Source: Bacteroidota bacterium (GTDB lineage: Bacteria; Bacteroidota; Ignavibacteria; Kapaibacteriales; UBA2268). From it: a DNA stretch of 64,000 bases. This document shows, piece by piece, positions 10,047-21,800 of the stretch. Made by a program: the position numbers and the translations under genes. The stretch spans positions 1 to 64,000 of the forward strand of contig JARKQC010000329.1 of assembly GCA_029974985.1 (NCBI GenBank). Reading direction: 5' to 3'. The stretch's first letter is position 1. The number at the start of each line of letters is the position of its first letter. The notes beneath the pieces are model-generated. The model worked only from the letters and a program-made list of their open reading frames with translations. It had not been told where the DNA came from and searched no databases.

Positions 10047-10080
10047 ATAAAGCCGTTAATTTTTATCGGCTTTATATTTT
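10047..10080 (+). terminator. Intrinsic terminator after ribBA
   Basis: A perfect 9-bp stem (ATAAAGCCG 10047-10055 with CGGCTTTAT 10067-10075), an 11-base loop and a following T-rich tract. Confidence 0.85.
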
Positions 10081-10112
10081 TTTTATAAACACTCATTATT
10101 GGAGTCCTTTTT

Positions 10113-10586
10113 ATGTCGCAAACTGCATATATGACTAAAGAAAGAATGAAAGAAATAGAAGAAGAATTACAAATTCTTCGAACTAAAGGCAGAATGGAGA
10201 TTGCTCGAAAAATTGCTGAAGCTCGCTCTCACGGTGATTTATCCGAAAATGCTGATTATGACGCCGCTAAAGATGAACAAGGGCTTCTCGAACTTAAAAT
10301 TAGCAAATTATCAAGTTTATTAGCAAATTCACAAGTAATTTCTGCAGATGAATTTCCAGACGATAAAGTATATATTTTATCCAAAGTTAAATTGAAAAAT
10401 ATTGCTACTGGCAAAATTAATGATTATCAATTAGTTAGTGCAGACGAAGCTGATTTTGAAAAAAATAAAATTTCTGTTTTGTCTCCTATGGGGAAGTCTC
10501 TTATGGGAAAACAAATTGGTGATAAAGCTGAAATAAAAGTTCCTGCAGGTACTACTATTTTGGAAATCCTCGAAATCTACAAATAA
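10113..10586 (+). CDS. greA: Transcription elongation factor GreA
   Basis: A 157-residue, full-length GreA that stimulates RNA-polymerase transcript cleavage to rescue backtracked complexes. The N-terminal coiled coil contains the active tip with acidic residues (ARSHGDLSENADYDAAKDEQ). The C-terminal FKBP-like domain ends in LSPMGKSLMGKQIGDKAEIK and VPAGTTILEILEI. A GGAG precedes the ATG at 10113. It is insulated by terminators on both sides and so is a single-gene unit. Confidence 0.95.
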   Translation: MSQTAYMTKERMKEIEEELQILRTKGRMEIARKIAEARSHGDLSENADYDAAKDEQGLLELKISKLSSLLANSQVISADEFPDDKVYILSKVKLKNIATGKINDYQLVSADEADFEKNKISVLSPMGKSLMGKQIGDKAEIKVPAGTTILEILEIYK

Positions 10587-10607
10587 GATTTTTATAATAT
10601 AAATTTT

Positions 10608-10667
10608 TAATTCCGTAAAAATATTTAACTCTTTGTATAATTTTATTTTTACGGAATTATTTTTTTT
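10608..10667 (+). terminator. Intrinsic terminator after greA
   Basis: A perfect 16-bp inverted repeat (10608-10623 with 10644-10659) and a 20-base loop, followed by a run of seven T. It marks the end of the greA unit and the start of the surface-protein region. Confidence 0.85.
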
Positions 10668-10825
10668 ATTATTTTATATTTTATTTTTTGTGTTAATCGA
10701 AATAAGTGTAATTTCAGTAATTTTACTTACTTTAATATTGTAATTTAATTTATATTTTTGAGTATTGAATATTAGTTTTTTCATTTTTTTTAATAAGAGT
10801 ATTACACAATTTAGGTATATCAAAT

Positions 10826-12763
10826 ATGAAATTTAAGGTTCTAATTACTTTTGTCTTCTGTTTTTTTGTTACAGAATTATTATCGCAGGATAATGTTGGT
10901 ATTGGTACTCTATCACCAGATGCATCTGCAATTTTAGACCTTACCTCTACTACAAAAGGTTTATTATTGCCAAGAATGACTACCACTCAAAGAGATGCTA
11001 TAAGCTCACCTGCTACGGGATTAATAATTTATAACACTACAAATTCAAGATATGAATATAATTCTGGAACGCCCGCTTCTCCTAATTGGATTCCTATAAT
11101 ATCTAATACTTCGATTGGGTTAAATATGCCCGCTCAATTTAGTGTTACTGGGTCGCCCGTTAATAATAATGGAACTTTTGGAGTAACTTGGGCTAATCAA
11201 AATCAAAATCAAGTTTTAGCCTCACCCGACGGCTCAAATGGTACACCAACTTTTAGAGCATTAACTTCTAACGATATTCCTAATTTGAATGCTTCTAAAA
11301 TTACTGCTGGAACTTTGAATGTTGCTCAAGGCGGAACTGGCGCCGCCACTCTTACTGGTATGTTAAAAGGAAATGGTACAAGTCCAATAAGTACTGTAAC
11401 TGCTACAGCTGGCGAGATTACATATTGGGTAGATAATAATACTATTGCAGGAGTGAGTGATATTACTTACGATGCTACAAATTCTATTCTTACACTTGAT
11501 GGTACATTTAGACATTCACCTCAGGCTTCTGCACCTTCTTCACCAAGTGCTGGTATGACTTATTATAATAGCTCTAATAATAAATTATATCTTTATAACG
11601 GCACTACTTGGATTGATTTAGGTGAAGCGGGTAGTGGTGGTTTGCCAACGGGTACTGATTCACAAACATTAAGATTTAATAATACTACTTTAGAAGCTAC
11701 AAGTTTATTAAGAGTTACCTCATCAAATGTTGCTATTGGCTCAGGATTTTCTCCAAGTGCTACTTTGCATACAGATGCAGGCACTGCTACTGCAAGTTTC
11801 CATAAATTTACTGCGGGTACTACTACGGGACAAAATATTGGCGACGGCTTCGATATTGGTATTGATGCATCTGGAAATGCAATAATTAAAAATAAAGAAA
11901 ATTTACCTATTATATTTGCTACGAATGATAATACAAGGATGCAAATAAATGGCGGAAGTGGCGGTGTGCAGATAGTTGCAGATGATACTTATGCTAATTT
12001 TAATGCATTTAATATTCATAATACTTACGCTGGTGGCCGTTCAATAGCTATGGCTATAACGAATATGTCGACTGGCAATACAGCGAATGATGGCTTTAGA
12101 TTTGGTATAAATGGTAATGGTGCTGCTGAAATTACTCAAAAAGAAAATCAACCTTTATTATTTAAAATAAATAATAATGAAGTTTTAAAATTAGATAGTA
12201 GTTATAATAATCGTGCTAAATTACTTTTTAATACAAGTACAATTCGTGACTCTGTAAATGCAACATTTGGTGGTGATGTTCATATTACTGGTGATTTGAT
12301 AGTTGATGGTAATATTGATCCTACTTCTTTAACGTTAATTCCGCAAAATTCCGCACCCAATACTACATTAACAGGAACAATGTATTATAATAATAATGAT
12401 AAAAAATTAAGAGTATATAACGGTAGTTCTTGGGAACCTATAATTACTAGTGCAAGTGCAAGCGATGTAAAACGTTTGAATGTTAAAACAGTATCTTCCA
12501 ATTATTCTGTTGAATCAAATTACGATGCAATTATTTGTGAGGGTTCGAGTAATTTTAATATTACTTTACCTTCAGCAGTTGGTTTAGAGGGAAAAGTATT
12601 CTATTTTTCTGTTAAGGCTTCTTCTTCCGCTGTTGTTACAATCAATGCCGTGTCGGGTCAAAAAATAGATGGAGATACTTCAATGACAATTAGTGTAATT
12701 AATGAAAAACCACGAATTTCAATAGTTTCTGATGGCAGTAATTGGTACTTCTTATCTGTTTAA
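10826..12763 (+). CDS. Exported tail-fibre-like surface protein
   Basis: A 645-residue protein with a signal peptide (MKFKVLITFVFCFFVTELLS). The mature N-terminus carries the motif NVGIGTLSPDASAILDLTS then TTKGLLLPRMTTTQRDAISS, found in many Bacteroidota surface proteins with phage-tail-fibre-like architecture. A short module occurs twice, as PSAGMTYYNSSNNKLYLYNG at about 240 and LTGTMYYNNNDKKLRVYNGS at about 515. Between these lie low-complexity Gly/Ser/Thr/Asn stretches (AQGGTGAATLTGMLKGNG). The last 100 residues form a glycine-poor beta domain like tail-fibre receptor ends. No T9SS sorting domain is visible. It lies 112 bases before the giant gene in the same direction and may be transcribed with it. 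Function is inferred as adhesin or sheath component. Confidence 0.6.
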   Translation: MKFKVLITFVFCFFVTELLSQDNVGIGTLSPDASAILDLTSTTKGLLLPRMTTTQRDAISSPATGLIIYNTTNSRYEYNSGTPASPNWIPIISNTSIGLNMPAQFSVTGSPVNNNGTFGVTWANQNQNQVLASPDGSNGTPTFRALTSNDIPNLNASKITAGTLNVAQGGTGAATLTGMLKGNGTSPISTVTATAGEITYWVDNNTIAGVSDITYDATNSILTLDGTFRHSPQASAPSSPSAGMTYYNSSNNKLYLYNGTTWIDLGEAGSGGLPTGTDSQTLRFNNTTLEATSLLRVTSSNVAIGSGFSPSATLHTDAGTATASFHKFTAGTTTGQNIGDGFDIGIDASGNAIIKNKENLPIIFATNDNTRMQINGGSGGVQIVADDTYANFNAFNIHNTYAGGRSIAMAITNMSTGNTANDGFRFGINGNGAAEITQKENQPLLFKINNNEVLKLDSSYNNRAKLLFNTSTIRDSVNATFGGDVHITGDLIVDGNIDPTSLTLIPQNSAPNTTLTGTMYYNNNDKKLRVYNGSSWEPIITSASASDVKRLNVKTVSSNYSVESNYDAIICEGSSNFNITLPSAVGLEGKVFYFSVKASSSAVVTINAVSGQKIDGDTSMTISVINEKPRISIVSDGSNWYFLSV

Positions 12764-12875
12764 TAATTAAAATGAGTTTAATACAAATAAAAATTAAATA
12801 TAAAATTTAAGTTAATTTTTAAAGAATAATAAATAATTGAAGTGTAAAGAAATATCAAGAAAATTGAAAGTAAAT

Positions 12876-15800
12876 ATGACAAGAAAATTAATAATATATA
12901 GTTTAGTTGTATTTTTGGCATTATTTGAAACAAGTTACTCTCAAATAATGACTGTAAATGGTAATTCTACTATATTTTTAAATAACGGTAGTATATTATC
13001 TGTCAATGGTGGATTAAATTTAAAATCAAATGCTACTATTCAGCATAGCAGTATTGCACGAAGTTATTTGTATATAGCTGGTAAATTTAATTACTTAGGT
13101 ACATATACTCAAAATGATTTTGGTATTTTAAGTTTTTTTAGTAATCTGAATGATACAATTAGCGGTAATGATCTTACTTTGCAAAGATTGTGGCTAAATA
13201 AAACTGGCAATAATATGCTTAGCCTTGCTTTTGGTACCAATATAACTATTCAAGATAATTTGAGATTAATTAGTAATAATCTTCTTAATATTGATAAATC
13301 TAATTTGATAATTGATGAAAATGCTATGATTTATGCTGATTCAATATCAAATTATACTAATGAACCTTTAGCAGATCCATTTTCTGCAAATAAACATATT
13401 ACTTCACGAGGTGATAGTGCGAGTACAGGTAAGATAATTAAAAAGATAAAAGCACAACTTGATATTTTAAGCGATTTAAGTATTCGATTTCCTATCGGCA
13501 CTCCAAAAGATACAACAAACCCAGTTGCAAGAGTTTATACCCCTGCAAGATATGTATTTAATGCAGGTGAAGCATCTTTCGAAAATGGTGCATTTTTATC
13601 TATTAAAGCTATTGCCGCAGAGCATTATGCTACTGAAGTAAAAAATGTCGCTTTAAAAAAATATTGGAAAAGTAATTATGATAAAATTAATGTAAAGCCC
13701 GGTGGTTATAACGTAAGATTTAATTACGATGATTCTGAAGTTCAAGGTACAGAGGAATTATACTTTTTAACTTTATTTTTCAGACCTTACGATGGACTAA
13801 ACGGTACATATTATATTAATGCAGGTGAGGGATATGGGGTTGAGCCAATTAATAATCGTTTTTATGTTGATGAGGTTAATAAAAAAGATACTATTGCATC
13901 TTCAAAATTGTTATTAGACGGTGAGTGGACTGCGGGGCAAGAAGAAGCAATTTCTACATTTTATTATAGCCGTACAAATGGTAATTGGAACGACCCAAAT
14001 ACTTGGTCTAAACAAGGATATAACGGCGCACCATCGCCTACATATCCATCAACTTTAAACGATAAAGCTTTTATAGGAAATGGTAAAACAGTTACCATAA
14101 CAGCTACTACACATGAAATCAATAGAACAATAATTGATAATACTGGAAAGCTTGTTATCCCAAATCCTAATCATCAATTATTAGGAGATACATTATATCT
14201 AAAAGCGGGCGGCACTCTTGCAATTTCTTCTCCTGATGGTATTAGAACTACAGGGGCATTAGGGCAAATCCAAACAAGTAAATTAAGATCTTATTCAAGC
14301 GATGCAATTTATGAATTTATTGGTAACACTAAACAAGTTACAGGCCCCGGTATCCCCGATATCGTTAGGTCAATTATTATAAATAAAAATTCTACTACCG
14401 ATACTGTATCACTTTCGAAATCTATACTAATTAAAGACTCATTGGTAATTAATGAAGGTTGTTATCATTTATTTAAAAATGGTTACTTTACTTCTGATGG
14501 TGAAACAGGCGATACAACAAAACGTAAAATTATTATGCGTGGTGGTGAGTTTGTTATGCAGGATTATCCACAAAAATATAAAAATGGTTATTTTACTGCG
14601 GGTACAATTACATTCGATGGAACGGGTTCTTTCAGAGTGCCAAGTAGTGAGTCGCCCTCTTTTGGTGAGCCTTCTGTAACTCAATATCATAACCTAAGTT
14701 TAAAAGGTAATCGAGCCGCTAATACTTTTGTTACAATGGACCCAACTGGACAAATTAGAGTTTCTGGCTTGCTCGATATTTCTAAATTATCATTTAATCC
14801 CACTCCAGCCGCTGAAAGATTCCTCATTACTGGTTCTACAGTTGTGTTTAATGGCAATGGTAACCAAGAAATTCAGTCTGGATATGCCTCGCCAGTTGGA
14901 ATAAATTATAGATTAAAATTTCATGATTTAGTGATAGATGGTTCGGGCGTTAAAAATGTTATGCCTCCAAACGACGTGTCGCCTGATGATGACCACCTTT
15001 TAGTAAGAAGTTACGTACATATTAAAAATGGAACTCTAAAATCAAATAATCATTGGATAAAAGTTCTTGGAAATTGGAAAAGTTATCCAGGTGCGAGTTT
15101 CGATGCAGGAACGGGCTTAGTTACATTCGAAGCTGATGGTAAAGTTACAAATATCGAATCAAATGGCTCTTCGTTTTATAATTTAAGAATTATGGGTACG
15201 CTTGCTAATGGTTATGTAAATTATCTTGATAGCCTGAATATTGCGGGTGATTTAGAAATGAATCCCAATTCTTTGCGTTGCATAAATAATTCGTCGCTGG
15301 CAATACAAGGAAATTGGATAAACAAAGGGCAATTTGTTGATACTGTAGGGGGTAGAGTTTACTTTAATGGAACAGGCGACCAAACAATTACTCATAGCGG
15401 TTTGGGAAAGTTTAATAATCTGACTGTAAACAAACCTTCGGGTATGGTTAAACTAACGGGTGATTCTCTTATCGTGGTTAAGAAAAATCTTAATTTAGTT
15501 CAAGGAAATATCGGTGGTAGAGAGTCCAATAATAAACCTATTGTTGTTGATGGAACTATTACTCGCCCCGGTGCAACTCCCGGGCACGTTGATGGCTGCT
15601 TGCGTTTACCGTCTAAAGAAGGATTAGATACATTATTGTTTACCGTTGGACTTGGTAATGATTATGCACCAATGAAAATGAATATTAATGGTGCTGGGGG
15701 TGCTGCGGGATATCTCGATGGCTATGTAGTCTTAGATTTGAATGCACCAAATATTACAAGAAATGTTATACAGACACAAGTAGCTAACGGACCCGAATTA

Positions 15801-18800
15801 GATACTACTAAAAATGTTCGTAAAGTGTGGATATTGCAAGCTGACGACTCGAAACCCGTTAATAGCAGATTTAAACTTGCAAATACTCGTACTTATGATG
15901 TAGAATTTTTCTTCCCTGCTTCTGATGTTCGTAATGGTGCTGTGCCAGGAGTATTCGAAATAGGTCAGCGTGATACTACTACGAATAATGGCAGATGGTC
16001 TAAACCGCTGCTAAGCGATAGAAATCCAACTTCTACAAAATTTATTAATAATGGAAAATTAAGTAATACTGCTCCAAATTTCTTTATCCTTGGTACGCCG
16101 CAAGTATTTACTTATTATAGTATTGCTGATGGTGATTTTGAAGATGCTTCTACCTGGTCCACAGCGAGCTACGAAAGTAATGAAGCTGCATTACGCGCAC
16201 CAATTTCTAATGATAATATCAAAATTGGTAATGGTAAAGTAGTTACCATAAATAATAATTTTTCTGTTGGTAGTGGTAGGACACTCAGAGTAGAAACAGG
16301 TGCGCCCGGATATGAAAATGGTCATCTCGTATTTGCTTCGGGAACACCGATAATTAGCGGTTCTGGTACATTTCTTCTCGATAGCGGTGCCGCTGTTACT
16401 ATAAGACATTCTGAAGGTATTACATCGTTTGGTAATAGCGGTTGTGTTAGAACTTCTACAAGAAATTATAATTATAATGATAATGATAGAGTGAATTTCA
16501 TTTATGCAGGTACGGGAGCGCAAAGTACGGGAAATGGCTTACCAACCTGGCCCCGAAAAATGCAGACTTTGCAAATTAATAAGCCTTCGGGTACTCTTTC
16601 AGTAAGTGGTTCGACACCCGTAATATTGCAGACTCTTGATAGTATGTATATAAAGCAAGGCACCATAAATCTATCTAATACAATTATGAAATTAGAAGGT
16701 AATTTCGTAATTGATGATGGAGGAACATTTACACCGGGAACTAAGGATATTTCCAATGGAGGTAGCTATGGAGCAAATAATAGGAGCGATTCGAGTAGTT
16801 GGGAAGGTGTAGTATTTTTTAATGGTAGTAAAGATCAATATGTAAGAGGAACATATAATATAAGTGATACGAATAAGCGACTCGTGTTTAATAGGTTCAC
16901 AGTGTCTAAACAAGCAGGTAATGTAATATGTAGATTTAATATAGTTACAAAAACTGCATTTCTTACTTATGCTAATAGAGGTAATATAGATGTTGCAACT
17001 TTTAATAAGTATTTAGAGATAAATCCGAGTGGACTCTATGCTTTCGGTCGAGTTGATTATTATGATAATAACAATAATCTAACTCTTACAACCCCTGACC
17101 CTACTTACGGTTGGGTAGAAGGTAGATTACTTCGTTACGTTAATACTAATGAAAATAAGAGAATATTCCCAATAGGAACAAAAACTAAATATGCTCCTTT
17201 AATATTAAATAGACAAAATGGCGGCAATGGTACTGGACAAATTGGTGGGCTACTAGAAACACAAGCTGTAGATGGTAATCATCCTTTGTTTAGTGGTACT
17301 TATATGAATGAGAATACCAATATTCAGAGATATTATGAAATCTCAATTCCCGATGGTTCTGATTATGTGCAGGGTAATCGTGGTTTAGATGCACAGATAT
17401 TTTTCACTCAAGACGAACCTCGGGGAGGTATAAATCCAACAAATTATAGAGCATTCAGGCTTTTGGCAAATGATTCGTGGTCAAGTACTGATAAGATGAC
17501 GAATGTAAGTAATAGCTCTACCGATATGCAAACAAGGGTAAATTTTCCAAATACTGTAAATGGTAATCAGATATTTACTGCTGCTACTGTTGCAAATGGT
17601 CGTCCTTCGATTACTTTAATGATTGGCGAATCCCCTGCTAATACTCAGCGAGTATTCTATTCAAAGCAGTCGGGCAATTGGAATGACCCAAATACTTGGG
17701 TTAATGAAACTGCTAATATTCTATATGAAAATACAGAACTTGGATATGCTCTCCCAAGTAATGCCGCAAATGACTATCCAAGAAGAAATGATGGTACAAG
17801 TAATGATTTTGCTATTATTGGAGATGGAGACTCCGTTTACTTTAATGTAGGTAATGTAAATTTAAAATATGTTTTACTCGAAAAATCTGCGGGCGGTGTT
17901 GGTAAATTAGTGATGCCGGGTGAGAATTATATAAAAACCGACCAATATGTACAGAAAAATGGAGGTAAACTATATATTGGCTCCCGTCGTGGTATAGAGA
18001 CTGATCAAAATAGTCAGGGCAATATACGAAGAAATACTAATAATTCTATTATAAATTATGATTGGAATAATAAAGGACTAAATGAATTTGCTTATATAGG
18101 AGTTTCATCTAATAATATACAAAATACGGGGAATGGACTGCCTTCTACGGTTGCATCCCTAACGATTGATTATAATAGAACAGCATCAGATAGATATGTT
18201 GATATTACTAATAATACAAACCTAACTATAAATGATAGTTTAGTATTTATTAATGGAAGGTTGAGAAACAATAGTGGAAATAAAACGATTACTATTCGAG
18301 GTGATATAATAAATTATTCTACAGATGTAGGATTTGATGTTAGTTCTAACAGAGCAGTAATTTTTGATAGTACAAAGAATCAACGTATTCGTGGAACAAG
18401 TGATTTAACTGCCTTTCCATCAACACTACAAATTAACAAACCTGCTGGCACGATTACAGCAAATAGAGATTTTACTATTGATGGTACATTTGATGTTCTT
18501 TCGGATACGTATCTTAATCTTGACGATGATAGAATATTGACTTTTGGTGCAAATGCCACTATTAATAATATTGATTCATTCCGAGTAAATAGAATGATAA
18601 AGGTTAGTGGCGGACCAAATACAGGCAAGTTACGAAAATTATTTACTACGGGTATTAATCAAAATAGAAGTTTTACTTTCCCCGTAGGTGAAGATTCATT
18701 AGGATTGAGAGCGCCAAGGTATGGTGAAGCAAAATTCGATTTGAATAATATGAATTTCAATTCAAATAATAATTTAACATTTTCATTGCACTCTTTATAT

Positions 18801-21800
18801 CCACACCCCAATGCACCATCTGGCAATCCGAATATGCTAAATAAATATTGGAGTGTAACTACAAACAATATTGCATTAAATACAAATGGAAATGTAAATA
18901 CTCGTTTTAGATATAATGATGCTGAATTAAAAGGTAACGTTCTTGCATATCGTCCCGCGATTTATAGACGAACAGATGTATCTGCTGAAGATCCTGGTTG
19001 GTCATCAGTAATATTTGGTGCTACAAATTTAGAAATAGATACAACAAATAAATATATTATTACAACAAGTGCAAAAACTTTACCTTATTATGATTGGACA
19101 GCGGGCGAACCAAGTGCATTTGCAAAAGGAAAAGTCTATTGGAGTAGAAATACGGGCGATTGGAACGACCCAAATAATTGGACAAACGTTACAAGTGGCG
19201 GTTTGCATAATGCAAGTAATATTGCCGCACTAAATTATCCCGGATTTTATCAAAATGATACGGTATTTATAGGCTCTAATCATACTATAAATTATAATAT
19301 TACAACTGAAAACCCATTAGATTCTCTTGGTATAGGTGTTACTACGCCATCAACAAGTCCAACCTTGCGTTTTGTAACAGTAACTAATGATAATAAGTCG
19401 CTTAACATCAAAGGCTCGTTAATGATTGGTACTACGGGGCTATTTGAGAAACAGAATTTGAATAATAATAGTATTGATACTTTAAGAATAAGAAGAGACT
19501 TAAGTAATGTTGCGACAGCAGGGCGTGGTATAGATATTCATCCTCGAACTAATGCAAATATTAGATTAGAGTTTTATAGTAATGATAGTACTCGAATTTT
19601 AGGTGAGGGAGTTTATAATACTCTCGGAAGTGTTAGAGTAATAAAATCTGACTCCGTATGGAATACAATTAATAAATCAGTTTCATTTTCTTCGAGGTTT
19701 TCTACCGCAGTTACTACTATACCAAGTATAGATTTTGACCTCGATGCAGGTATGTATGTTCACGATGTAGCCGCACCTATAACCCTATCAACAGATGGTG
19801 ACGGCGATGTTTTCTTAGGTGATTTAGTAGGATTAGTTGGTCGCCAAGGTGAAATTATATTTAAAGATGGATTGATTTGCGGTCAGAATGCTTCTGTATG
19901 GCTTAACGGTGGTGATATGAGTATTGGAAATGCAAAAAATGAGAATTTCCTTTATGAATCCGTTACAATAATTGATGTAGCTGGCACAAGTAAACTGAAA
20001 GTTGCTGGCTCTATGCGAAGAAGATTCGTTACTTCAAACGTAGATTTTAGAATTAGAGATAATGCACTTATCGAAATAATGAAAGTTGGAGCAACAACAA
20101 ATTCACACGAAAGAAGAGCCGCATTTGACTTCGGAGAAGCAAATTCATTCTTTAATATGAAAGATAATAGTAAAGTTATTATTTATAGACCAATGGAAAA
20201 TAGTGGAACCGGTGATAAAGATCCCGATTATATTGTAACAACAAGTACATATAATGTAACGGGCGGCACTGTACAGTTCGGTCATCCTGATTCAACTATT
20301 TCGAGTGAACCTTTTACTCTAATTGCTTCTGTACCACTATGGAATCTTGATTTAGCAAATACTTATGGAAAAGATTTATTCCAAGGTTCTGCTATTACAA
20401 CAATTAGAAATGATTTTACAATTAGAAATGCCGGTATATTTAACCAAAATGGTAATAATATTAATATTGGTGGAGATTTATTAATAAATGGACAATATAA
20501 AACGGGAAATATTGGCACTCGTAGAGTTGCATTTATAGGGGATACAACAACTATACCGCCAACAAAGAGAACTCAAACAATTCAAATAAGTAGTGCAAGT
20601 AATGATAGTTTTTATGATTTTGCAGTTACAAAAGCCGATAGCGGAACAGTAGTTTTATCAAATAGCCCTACTTATCCAAATTCTAATTTAATTATAAGAA
20701 ATACACTTGAATTTTCAGTTCTAAATAAAGCATTAATATTGACAGGCGATAATAGATATGTACAAGTTGGAACAAATGATTCTGATTTAGCTTCTGTTCA
20801 GAGATTTGGTGATGGGCATATAAATGGATATCTAAGACGTTGGATAAATGATGGAATACAAAATAAATTATACCCTGTCGGTACACATCAATATACTCCA
20901 GCAGAATTAACGTTTAGTTCTGGTGTCGGTACAGAAGGATTACTTTCAGTACGCGCCTATGGAGTCGCACATCCAGATATAGGCTCTGCAGTTGATGTGC
21001 AAACAAATACACATATTGATAGATATTGGCAAATAGTGCCAAGCGGTTCAACACCATTTGGATTAGGTCCGGATCGTAGTTTTATTCTTACAACTCATTA
21101 TTTACGAGGCTTAAAACCAGCTGGAGACGTAAAACCCGGTACATCTTATGGTATTTTTGAGCATTTTAGACGCACAGCTGAATATCCAAATTCTGGCTCT
21201 TGGTTCACAACAACCCCAAATTTTAGAACAGACTCATCTACAAGTTCACGCGATAATATTGAATTTGGTGATTTTGTAATTGCTGAAATATCTGGAGAAA
21301 GATTCTTCTCTGCTCAGTCTGGAGATTGGAATCAATTATCAACTTGGAATAATTTATCATATACTGGCATCCCAGCAACACGAATACCAAATATTGAGAC
21401 TGATCGAGTGTTTATTGGTAATGGTAAGACTGTAACTATAAAAAATTCAAATCCTAAAGTACGCTCTGTTTTAGTTGAAACTCATAACGGATTGCCCGGT
21501 CGTTTAAAAGTAATTGATGAAAGATATTTGCGTGGACTTTCTTTCGTAATTAATGATAGCTGTTTCCTCGCAACAGATGATGCCTTTGGCTTTACTTCTG
21601 TTAGTGGACCAACACCGAATATTGGTGCAATTCGCTCTACAAATATCCGTTCCTATGGTAAAGCAAGCTATGAATATATTGGTCGTGCAGGGCAAGCAAT
21701 TGGCGATGGACCAATTAATTCAAAAACAATTTATATTGCAAATACGGGTACTCTAACAAATGACGTAACTTTCTCAGCTCATAATTATATGGTTGAAGAT

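Noticed and set aside
12764..12875. Possible frameshift joining the 645-residue protein to the giant gene
   Set aside because: The upstream gene has a normal stop, the giant gene has its own signal peptide, and the gap has no coding character.
14469..14690. Antisense open frame inside the giant repeat gene
   Set aside because: Overlaps an intact long coding frame, has low-complexity composition and no start signal; it is a frame shadow, as are the similar ones at 16191-16523, 16502-16913 and 18380-18868.
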